5,445 nucleotides of DNA, taken from contig NZJU01000037.1 in the NCBI GenBank assembly GCA_002692325.1, positions 1 through 5,445 on the forward strand. The letters are read 5' to 3'. Below the pieces are notes generated by a model that did no database searches, was not told where the DNA came from, and was given only the letters and a program-made list of their open reading frames with translations. How positions within the stretch are numbered: the stretch's first letter is position 1; the number at the start of each line of letters is the position of its first letter. A program made the translations under genes and the position numbers. Origin of the DNA: Candidatus Pelagibacter sp. GTDB taxonomy: Bacteria; Pseudomonadota; Alphaproteobacteria; Pelagibacterales; Pelagibacteraceae. This document shows positions 1-5,445 of the stretch, piece by piece.

Positions 1-990
1 ATAAATCTTTATGACTTCCCAATAGATCCAAAAAAACTCAACAAAATTTTTCTTGTTGGATGTGGTACTGCGTATCATTCGTGCCTAGTAGCAAAATATT
101 GGATAGAGGAATTAACAGATTTATACGTTGAAACTGAAGTTGCTTCAGAATTTAGATATAGAAAAATTAAATTTAATCCAAATACTTTATATATATTCGT
201 TTCTCAATCTGGAGAAACAGCAGATACAGCAGCGGCATTAGAAATAGCCAAAAGAAACAATATGAACACTTGTTCTGTAATTAATGTGGTTGAAAGCTCT
301 ATAGCTAGAAACTCTGATTGGGTAGTGCCTATACATGCTGGTCCAGAAATAGGCGTTGCATCAACTAAAGCTTTTATAGGTCAAATGTTAGTTTTATATA
401 TAATGAGTTTGAAAATTTCCAAAATTAAGGGAAATATCGATGAGGAAAAATATGTTGAAAAAATTAAAAGTCTAAAAAATTTACCTCAAGGAATAGAGGA
501 AGCGTTAAAAACTGAAGAACTAATTCAAATTTTCGCTAAAGACTTTTTGTCAGCAAAAGGATCAATGTTTTTAGGAAGGGGGCCTTCATTTCCAATTGCA
601 TTAGAGGGAGCGTTGAAATTAAAAGAATTATCCTATCTTCATGCAGAAGGCTATCCTGCTGGAGAGATGAAGCATGGCCCTTTAGCTTTGATTGAAGATG
701 GTTTGCCTGTAATCATTTTAGCACCAAAAGATAAATATTTTGAAAAAACTATTTCAAATATGCAAGAAGTCATTGCTAGAGGAGGAAAAGTTTTACTAAT
801 TTCTGACAAACACGATGAAGTAATTAATGAAAATATAAGATTTAAAATTGAAATGCCGCATATTGATGAATTGTTAAATCCTTTTTTATTAACTATACCA
901 CTTCAATTATTAGCATATCATGTAGCTCTATTAAAAAAATGTGATATCGATAAACCAAGAAATTTGGCTAAATCTGTAACTGTTGAATGA
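1..990 (+). CDS. glmS: Glutamine--fructose-6-phosphate aminotransferase (isomerizing), C-terminal part
   Basis: This cytoplasmic enzyme makes glucosamine-6-phosphate from fructose-6-phosphate and glutamine, the entry to UDP-GlcNAc, peptidoglycan and lipopolysaccharide. The reading frame is open from base 1, so the gene begins upstream; 329 residues are visible. They hold the end of the interdomain linker and both SIS sugar-isomerase domains. Visible motifs are GCGTAYH (residues 20-26), SQSGET (68-73), ESSIAR, GPEIGVASTKAF, LKLKELSYLHAEGYPAGEMKHGP, and the terminal RNLAKSVTVE. Adding 279 aligns the window residues with E. coli GlmS from memory: S68, Q69, S70 and T73 match S347, Q348, S349 and T352, E209 matches E488, H225 matches H504, and K324 matches K603. 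All are present. The position of E. coli S303 is Ala here, which I believe is common in alphaproteobacterial versions. About 279 N-terminal residues are missing, including the glutaminase domain with its catalytic Cys1. The first in-frame ATG (262) is internal and not a start. Identity is very secure. Confidence 0.97.
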   Translation: MNLYDFPIDPKKLNKIFLVGCGTAYHSCLVAKYWIEELTDLYVETEVASEFRYRKIKFNPNTLYIFVSQSGETADTAAALEIAKRNNMNTCSVINVVESSIARNSDWVVPIHAGPEIGVASTKAFIGQMLVLYIMSLKISKIKGNIDEEKYVEKIKSLKNLPQGIEEALKTEELIQIFAKDFLSAKGSMFLGRGPSFPIALEGALKLKELSYLHAEGYPAGEMKHGPLALIEDGLPVIILAPKDKYFEKTISNMQEVIARGGKVLLISDKHDEVINENIRFKIEMPHIDELLNPFLLTIPLQLLAYHVALLKKCDIDKPRNLAKSVTVE

Positions 991-1000
991 ATTTTACAAT

Positions 1001-1036
1001 TTAACTATTGGAAATCTAATCTCTATACTCTATATA
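1001..1036 (+). promoter_or_regulatory. Candidate promoter(s) upstream of the DAHP synthase gene
   Basis: The 62-base spacer after glmS holds two overlapping sigma-70-like arrangements. The better one is TTAACT (1001-1006), a 17-base spacer, then TATACT (1024-1029), which differs from TATAAT at one base. The second is TTGGAA (1008-1013), 17 bases, then TATATA (1031-1036). The first would start transcription near 1036, about 17 bases before the ATG at 1053. The second would leave a leader of only about 10 bases and is less plausible. Hexamers like these arise often by chance in DNA this AT-rich, and no GC-rich terminator hairpin separates glmS from the next gene, so read-through from glmS is equally possible. 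Confidence 0.35.
1021..1034 (+). repeat. Two-copy 7-bp tandem repeat (CTCTATA) in the glmS/DAHP synthase spacer
   Basis: CTCTATA occurs twice head to tail (1021-1027 and 1028-1034). It spans the -10-like hexamers of the two candidate promoters and explains why those promoters sit exactly 7 bases apart. It may be only a small local duplication. Confidence 0.6.
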
Positions 1037-1042
1037 CATACT

Positions 1043-1046
1043 CAGG
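1043..1046 (+). promoter_or_regulatory. Ribosome binding site deciding the DAHP synthase start
   Basis: CAGG lies 6 bases before the ATG at 1053. An in-frame TTG at 1047 begins immediately after this site, leaving no spacer, so ATG 1053 is the preferred start. The site is short, as is common in AT-rich genomes. Confidence 0.5.
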
Positions 1047-1052
1047 TTGAAT

Positions 1053-2429
1053 ATGAAAAAATGGACATTAAATAGTTGGACAAAGTTTCCTGCGAAACAT
1101 CTACCAGATTATGTAGATAAAAAGGAATTGGATTTAGTTTTAAGCAAAATACAAAAATATCCACCACTTGTTTTTGCTGGAGAAACAAGATCTTTAAAAA
1201 AAGCCTTGGCACAAGTAGTGGAAGGAAAAGCTTTTTTGCTTCAAGGAGGAGATTGTGCAGAAAGTTTTGCAGAGTTTCATCCAGATAATATACGTGATAC
1301 ATTTAAAGTAATACTTCAAATGTCTTTAGTTTTGACTGCCTCAGCATCTGTACCAGTTGTAAAAGTTGGAAGAATAGCAGGTCAATTTTCTAAACCAAGA
1401 AGTGCTCCAACTGAAAAAAAAGATGGAAAAGAGTTACCTAGTTACTTAGGTGATAATATTAATGGAATGGAATTTAATAAAAAAGCGAGAATTCCCGATG
1501 CAAAAAGATTATTTAGAGCTTATTCTCAATCAGCTTCAACTTTAAATCTCTTGCGAGCTTTTTCTCAAGGTGGGTTCGCTGATTTAAGACAAGTACATTT
1601 ATGGAATTTAGGTTTTATAAAAGATAAAACCAAAGGTAAGTATAAAGAAATTGAAGATAGAATTAGTGATGCACTAGCTTTTATGGAAGCTTGTGGAATT
1701 AATTCAGACACTAATCGTAGATTAAGAACAGTAAATTTTTACACATCTCACGAGGCACTATTGCTACCTTTTGAAGAGTCTATGACAAGAGTTGACTCAA
1801 CTACAGGTGAATACCATGATACTTCCGCGCACTTCGTATGGATTGGGGACAGAACAAGACAGCCAGAAGGAGCTCATATCGAATTTTGTAGAGGAATAAA
1901 AAATCCTATTGGACTTAAATGTGGTCCGACACTTAATTCAGAAGAATTAATTAAACTTTGCAATATTTTGAACCCAAAGAATGAGCCAGGCCGAATGACT
2001 TTAATTTCAAGATTTGGCGCTAATAATGTAGAGAAATATTTACCTAAATTAATCAGAGCTATTAAAAAAGAGGGTCTTAATGTTGTTTGGTCGAGTGACC
2101 CTATGCACGGGAATACAATTAAAGCAGCGACAGGATTTAAAACTAGAACTTTTGACAGCGTTGTTAAAGAGGTGAAAAATTTCTTTGCTGTTCATCAAGC
2201 AGAAGGTAGTTATGCTGGTGGCTTACATATTGAGATGACAGGTCAGGATGTGACAGAATGCACAGGCGGGACTCAGAAAATATCTGAGAAAGATTTATCC
2301 AATAGATACAGAACACATTGTGATCCTCGATTAAATGCAGATCAAGCTTTAGAATTAGCCTTTGTGATTTCTGAGGAAATAAAGAAAAATTCGAAATATT
2401 CAAAAAAAATTATTCAAGCCGCGTCTTAA
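1053..2429 (+). CDS. Class II 3-deoxy-D-arabino-heptulosonate 7-phosphate (DAHP) synthase
   Basis: This enzyme condenses phosphoenolpyruvate with erythrose-4-phosphate to DAHP, the first step of the shikimate pathway to Phe, Tyr, Trp and chorismate products. The 458-residue protein is a single class II (plant/mycobacterial-type) TIM-barrel domain, close to the family's usual length. Signatures in order are [75 protein letters not shown] and CDPRLN. Metal ligands by comparison with M. tuberculosis AroG (Cys87, His369, Glu411, Asp441) are C68, H352, E394 and D424. Phosphoenolpyruvate contacts R107, K289 and R320 are also present, and D266 stands where the mycobacterial enzyme has Glu283. The barrel is about the same length as in M. 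tuberculosis AroG, with an N-terminus about 19 residues shorter; feedback behaviour cannot be read from this. The ATG at 1053 is chosen over TTG at 1047 because of the upstream CAGG. It follows glmS by 62 bases and precedes nadE by 53. Class II genes carry various aro symbols, so none is assigned. Confidence 0.96.
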   Translation: MKKWTLNSWTKFPAKHLPDYVDKKELDLVLSKIQKYPPLVFAGETRSLKKALAQVVEGKAFLLQGGDCAESFAEFHPDNIRDTFKVILQMSLVLTASASVPVVKVGRIAGQFSKPRSAPTEKKDGKELPSYLGDNINGMEFNKKARIPDAKRLFRAYSQSASTLNLLRAFSQGGFADLRQVHLWNLGFIKDKTKGKYKEIEDRISDALAFMEACGINSDTNRRLRTVNFYTSHEALLLPFEESMTRVDSTTGEYHDTSAHFVWIGDRTRQPEGAHIEFCRGIKNPIGLKCGPTLNSEELIKLCNILNPKNEPGRMTLISRFGANNVEKYLPKLIRAIKKEGLNVVWSSDPMHGNTIKAATGFKTRTFDSVVKEVKNFFAVHQAEGSYAGGLHIEMTGQDVTECTGGTQKISEKDLSNRYRTHCDPRLNADQALELAFVISEEIKKNSKYSKKIIQAAS

Positions 2430-2463
2430 TAATTATTGAAATTATAGAGACAAAACCTTAAAT

Positions 2464-2473
2464 AAGAGGTGGT
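2464..2473 (+). promoter_or_regulatory. Strong Shine-Dalgarno site for nadE
   Basis: AAGAGGTGGT contains a near-complete match to the anti-Shine-Dalgarno complement AGGAGGTG, one base off, and ends 9 bases before the ATG at 2483. It is by far the strongest ribosome binding site in the window. The two genes after nadE have little or none, which fits ribosomes loading here and then passing by coupling into cysS and cimA. Confidence 0.75.
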
Positions 2474-2482
2474 GTATTAGTT

Positions 2483-3220
2483 ATGGAAATAAAAAAAAGA
2501 GCAAAAATTATCACTGACTGGATTAACAATTATTGTGAAACAGTATCTTATAAACCAAAAGCTTTAATAGTTGGTATATCAGGTGGTGTAGACTCTTCTG
2601 TAGTTAGTGCGCTATGTGCAAACACAGGACGAAAAACGATTGTGTTATCAATGCCAATTAAACAAATCAAATCACAACACGACCTTAGTTTAGAACATGC
2701 AAAATGGTTGAAAGACAAGTATCAAAATGTTGAACATCACTTGATTGAAATGGATAAAATATTTAGTCCTTTTTCTCAGGTTTTAAACAATTTTAATAAT
2801 GAGCATGGATTCGCAAACTCAAGAGCTAGACTTAGGATGACAACTCTTTACCAAGTAGCTGCGGCTAACTCAGGTATTGTTGTTGGAACAGGAAATAAAG
2901 TTGAAGATTTTGGCGTTGGCTTTTATACTAAATACGGGGATGGAGGTGTAGACATATCTCCAATAGCTGATTGTACTAAAACTCAGGTTTGGGAATTAGG
3001 TAAATATCTTGGGATATTAAAAGATATAATCAATTCACAACCAACTGATGGTTTGTGGGACGATGGAAGAAACGATGTTCAGCAACTAGGAATGAGTTAT
3101 CAAGACTTAGAAAAAGCTATGGAAAATAAAAATGATCCCAACTATCAAAAGTATTTAAAGATAAGAGATAAAAATTTACACAAAATGAATCCTATACCAG
3201 TTTGCAAATTCAATGAGTAA
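2483..3220 (+). CDS. nadE: NAD+ synthetase, ammonia-dependent form
   Basis: NadE performs the last step of NAD+ synthesis in the cytoplasm: it adenylates deamido-NAD+ with ATP, then amidates it. The 245-residue protein has the adenine nucleotide alpha-hydrolase (PP-loop ATPase) fold, with the signature SGGVDSS at residues 33-39. Further family motifs are the NSRARLRMT segment (112-120), GTGNKVEDF (135-143), FYTKYGDGGVDISPIADCTKTQVWELG (147-173) and PTDGLWDDGRND (187-198). It lacks the N-terminal nitrilase-like glutaminase domain of the roughly 540-residue and longer glutamine-dependent enzymes, so free ammonia is the predicted nitrogen donor, unless a separate glutaminase subunit exists elsewhere. 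It is somewhat shorter than the roughly 270-residue enzymes of E. coli and Bacillus, but no core motif is lost. The ATG at 2483 has a strong Shine-Dalgarno site upstream. The stop overlaps the start of cysS by 8 bases, indicating co-transcription and likely translational coupling. Confidence 0.95.
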   Translation: MEIKKRAKIITDWINNYCETVSYKPKALIVGISGGVDSSVVSALCANTGRKTIVLSMPIKQIKSQHDLSLEHAKWLKDKYQNVEHHLIEMDKIFSPFSQVLNNFNNEHGFANSRARLRMTTLYQVAAANSGIVVGTGNKVEDFGVGFYTKYGDGGVDISPIADCTKTQVWELGKYLGILKDIINSQPTDGLWDDGRNDVQQLGMSYQDLEKAMENKNDPNYQKYLKIRDKNLHKMNPIPVCKFNE

Positions 3221-4565
3221 TTTATATTTATCTAATACACTTACAAAAAAAAAAGAAAAATTTAATCCCACTAACCCCGAAAAAATTTCTTTGTATGCTT
3301 GTGGACCTACTGTTTATGACAATCCTCATGTAGGTAATGCTCGCACTCTAGTGGTATTTGATCTTCTTTTTAGAATACTGATAGAAGTCTATGGAAAACA
3401 AAAAGTTACATATGTAAGAAACATTACTGATATCGATGACAAAATTATTGAAGCTTCAAAAAATAAAAAAATAGATATTTCAGATTTAACAAAATTGATA
3501 ACTACAAAATTTCATAACGATTGCAAATCTTTATTTTGTTTGAGTCCCACTCAAGAACCAAGAGCAACCGATCATGTTGACGGCATGATAAAGATGACGG
3601 AAAAATTAATTAATACAAAAGCCGCTTATGAAATTATGGGTCATGTATATTTTTCAGTTTCTTCGTTTAAAAAATATGGATGTCTTTCAAATAAAAAATT
3701 GGATGATCTAAAAGTTGGTGCTAGAGTAGAAGTATCAAAATTAAAAAAAGATCCTTTAGATTTTGTTCTTTGGAAACCATCAGATAAGGGTGATCCAGGT
3801 TGGGAGTCGCCATGGGGAAGAGGCAGACCTGGATGGCATTTGGAATGTTCAGTCATGAGTGAAAAATATCTTGGTAAAAACTTTGATATACATGGTGGAG
3901 GTCTAGATTTAATTTTTCCACATCATGAAAATGAGATTGCCCAATCATGTGTTTATAATGGGACTGACAAATTTGCAAACTATTGGGTGCATAATGGCTT
4001 TGTTACAATGAATAAAGAAAAAATGTCAAAATCACTCAGAAATATAACAACAATAGAAGATGCTACACAAAAATATTCAGGCCAAGTCGTACGCTTATCT
4101 CTCCTTAGCGCTCAATACAAACAGCCATTGGACTGGAGTAAGGACTTACTCATAGAACAAACTAAAACCTTAGATAGATGGTATTCTATGTATTCATCTG
4201 AAGTTAGTGAAAAAATACCTGACTGTTTTAATGATTTATTAGATGACATGAATACACCACTTTATATTTCTAAATTACATAAATTATTTCAGCAATCTCA
4301 AAATGGAGATAATAATAAAAAAAAAGAATTCAACAAAGCATGTCGATTAATCGGCTTATTTGGCGAAACTATTGAAAAAAGAGCTGAATTTAAAAAAAGC
4401 AAAGTTAAAATTTCTGTAGATAATATATTGAGCAAAATTCAAGATCGTGAAGACGCCAAAAAAATAGGGGATTATAAGCTTGCAGACAAAATCAGGAATG
4501 ATTTAAACAAAGAAGGTGTTGATATAAAAGATGAAAAAGGTAAAACGACTTGGAATTACAAATGA
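3213..4565 (+). CDS. cysS: Cysteinyl-tRNA synthetase
   Basis: CysRS attaches cysteine to tRNA-Cys using ATP. The 450-residue protein is near the usual 460 of this class I synthetase. The Rossmann catalytic domain opens with YACGPTVYD (residues 28-36) and a HIGH-type motif, here HVGN (39-42). The KMSKS loop is at 270-274. Zinc ligands, by comparison with E. coli C28, C209, H234 and E238, are C30, C212, H237 and E241, all intact. Other hallmarks are NITDIDDKII, VGARVEVSKLKKDPLDFVLWKPS, SPWGRGRPGWHLECSVMS, DIHGGGLDLIFPHHENEIAQS and the LDWS segment near 306. The tail from about residue 310 is the helical DALR-type region and the anticodon-binding part, ending in KTTWNYK. The start ATG lies inside the last codons of nadE (8-base overlap, ATGAGTAA) with no recognisable Shine-Dalgarno site, so translation probably depends on ribosomes finishing nadE. 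The end overlaps cimA by 4 bases. A run of ten A's (3245-3254) encodes the Lys cluster at residues 12-14. Confidence 0.97.
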   Translation: MSNLYLSNTLTKKKEKFNPTNPEKISLYACGPTVYDNPHVGNARTLVVFDLLFRILIEVYGKQKVTYVRNITDIDDKIIEASKNKKIDISDLTKLITTKFHNDCKSLFCLSPTQEPRATDHVDGMIKMTEKLINTKAAYEIMGHVYFSVSSFKKYGCLSNKKLDDLKVGARVEVSKLKKDPLDFVLWKPSDKGDPGWESPWGRGRPGWHLECSVMSEKYLGKNFDIHGGGLDLIFPHHENEIAQSCVYNGTDKFANYWVHNGFVTMNKEKMSKSLRNITTIEDATQKYSGQVVRLSLLSAQYKQPLDWSKDLLIEQTKTLDRWYSMYSSEVSEKIPDCFNDLLDDMNTPLYISKLHKLFQQSQNGDNNKKKEFNKACRLIGLFGETIEKRAEFKKSKVKISVDNILSKIQDREDAKKIGDYKLADKIRNDLNKEGVDIKDEKGKTTWNYK

Positions 4566-5445
4566 CCAAAGAAAAGATATATATATTTGATACGACTTTA
4601 AGGGATGGTGCGCAGACTGAAGGAGTTGATTTTTCATTAGAAGATAAGAATAAAATTGCTAAAATTTTATCAAATATAGGAGTAGACTATATAGAAGGTG
4701 GTTGGCCAGGAGCCAATCCTGTAGACAATGAATTTTTTGATAAATCTCCCAATCTTGGAAGTACAAAATTTACAGCTTTTGGAATGACAAAGAAGAATGG
4801 AATTAGTGCAGATAATGATCCAAATTTATCCCCACTAATAAATGCTGATTGTAAAACAGTTTGTGTTGTCGGAAAAACTTGGGATTTTCATGTCAAAATT
4901 GCTCTAGGTATAGCAAACGAGGAAAATTTAAAAAATATAAAAGAAACAGCTAAACATTTTGTTAAAAATAAAAAAGAATTTCTTTTTGACGCTGAACATT
5001 TTTTTGACGGATACAAAAATAATCCTAATTATGCTCTTGACTGTTTAAAACAAGCTTATGATGAAGGAGCTAGATGGATAGTTTTATGTGACACAAATGG
5101 AGGAACTTTGCCCAGTGAAGTTGGAGAAATAGTAAACAAGATTACCAAAGTAATTCCAGGAAAAAATTTAGGTATACACGCACACAATGATACTGAAAAT
5201 GCTGTAAGTAATTCATTAACTGCCGTATTAGCTGGAGCTAGGCAAATACAAGGAACAATAAACGGTTTAGGTGAAAGATGTGGTAATGCAAATTTAATGT
5301 CCATCATACCTACTCTTTTTTTAAAAAAAACCTTTAGTGACAAGTTTGATATCAATATTGATAAAAACAAACTTTCTTCTTTGACAGAGTGCTCAAGATT
5401 TTTAGATGAGATACTCAATAAAAAGCCCAATAAAAGTATGGCTTA
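4562..5445 (+). CDS. cimA: Citramalate synthase-type enzyme (DRE-TIM metallolyase family), N-terminal part
   Basis: CimA condenses acetyl-CoA with pyruvate to (R)-citramalate, giving 2-oxobutanoate for isoleucine without threonine deaminase. The first 294 residues are visible and the frame is open to the window end; the family is about 530 residues, so roughly 230 are missing, including the C-terminal LeuA-type allosteric domain. The TIM barrel starts with FDTTLRDGAQTEGVDFSLED (residues 9-28), the CimA/TIGR00977-like wording rather than the DTTLRDGEQ of 2-isopropylmalate synthase. YIEGGWPGANP (43-53), LCDTNGGTLP (175-184), GIHAHNDTENAVSNS (204-218) and GTINGLGERCGNANL (231-245) follow. The divalent metal ligands are D15, H206 and H208, with R14 as the catalytic arginine. 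The ATG overlaps the cysS stop as ATGA, so reinitiation is likely; the only weak ribosome site is TGGA about 7 bases upstream. The next in-frame ATG is at codon 75, after essential motifs, so 4562 is the start. Isopropylmalate or homocitrate synthase is less likely; substrate choice is inferred from family resemblance. Confidence 0.9.
   Translation, partial: MTKEKIYIFDTTLRDGAQTEGVDFSLEDKNKIAKILSNIGVDYIEGGWPGANPVDNEFFDKSPNLGSTKFTAFGMTKKNGISADNDPNLSPLINADCKTVCVVGKTWDFHVKIALGIANEENLKNIKETAKHFVKNKKEFLFDAEHFFDGYKNNPNYALDCLKQAYDEGARWIVLCDTNGGTLPSEVGEIVNKITKVIPGKNLGIHAHNDTENAVSNSLTAVLAGARQIQGTINGLGERCGNANLMSIIPTLFLKKTFSDKFDINIDKNKLSSLTECSRFLDEILNKKPNKSMA

Noticed and set aside
991..1052. A terminator or small RNA in the spacer after glmS
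   Set aside because: No GC-rich inverted repeat with a T run and no structured element could be found on reading.
1042..1302. Minus-strand 86-residue open frame opposite the start of the DAHP synthase gene
   Set aside because: It lies antisense to a strongly supported gene, has no recognisable motif and is a by-product of that gene's codon use.
2164..2403. Minus-strand 79-residue open frame opposite the end of the DAHP synthase gene
   Set aside because: It lies opposite conserved metal-binding motifs of the real gene and shows no family features.
2428..2437. Perfect 10-base palindrome AATAATTATT just after the DAHP synthase gene
   Set aside because: It is pure A/T, too weak for a terminator stem and not followed by a T run; probably compositional.
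2436..2464. TTGAAA with a TAAATA 17 bases downstream as a possible nadE promoter
   Set aside because: The -10 match is only three of six bases and it sits at the Shine-Dalgarno site, leaving almost no leader; not supportable.
3641..3856. Minus-strand 71-residue open frame inside cysS
   Set aside because: It is antisense to the conserved GARVEV and SPWGRGRPGWHLEC region of CysS and has no independent evidence.
5316..5330. T7-A8 tract in cimA containing an in-frame T-TTA-AAA heptamer resembling a -1 frameshift slippery site
   Set aside because: Such heptamers are expected by chance in DNA this AT-rich, the zero frame continues without a stop, and no stable downstream hairpin is apparent.
5056..5430. 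Minus-strand 124-residue open frame with hydrophobic stretches
   Set aside because: It is opposite the metal-binding and GLGERCGN motifs of cimA, which runs open through the whole region on the + strand; the hydrophobic look comes from the complementary codons.

Overview
The window is a dense stretch of core-metabolism genes from a very AT-rich bacterium. Five genes lie on the + strand and cover almost everything; the largest non-coding gap is 62 bases. I see no mobile element, CRISPR array, RNA gene or defence-type system. The low GC, the Lys/Asn/Ile-rich proteins, the tiny spacers and overlapping genes, and alphaproteobacterial-looking protein versions (class II DAHP synthase, the CysS with a GARVEV segment, a CimA-type enzyme) suggest a streamlined marine alphaproteobacterium of the SAR11/Pelagibacterales kind. 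That placement is inference from style and remembered family sequences, not from a search.

Layout: (1) 1-990, the C-terminal 329 residues of glucosamine-6-phosphate synthase (glmS), cut by the window start. (2) 991-1052, a short spacer with two overlapping promoter-like elements and a 7-bp tandem repeat. (3) 1053-2429, a class II DAHP synthase, the first step of the shikimate pathway. (4) 2430-2482, a short spacer with a strong Shine-Dalgarno site. (5) 2483-3220, ammonia-dependent NAD+ synthetase (nadE). (6) 3213-4565, cysteinyl-tRNA synthetase (cysS), overlapping nadE by 8 bases. (7) 4562 to the window end, the first 294 residues of a citramalate synthase-type enzyme (cimA), overlapping cysS by 4 bases (ATGA) and cut by the window end.

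The last three genes look like one translationally coupled unit, and all five may be co-transcribed, with a possible internal promoter before the DAHP synthase gene. The products serve different pathways (amino-sugar and cell-wall precursors, aromatic amino acids, NAD+, tRNA charging, isoleucine), so this reads as a housekeeping operon rather than one dedicated pathway. All visible catalytic residues are intact and nothing looks broken. I found no convincing novel system; the second-look items are small-scale (promoter overlap, coupling, homopolymer runs, the isoleucine route).
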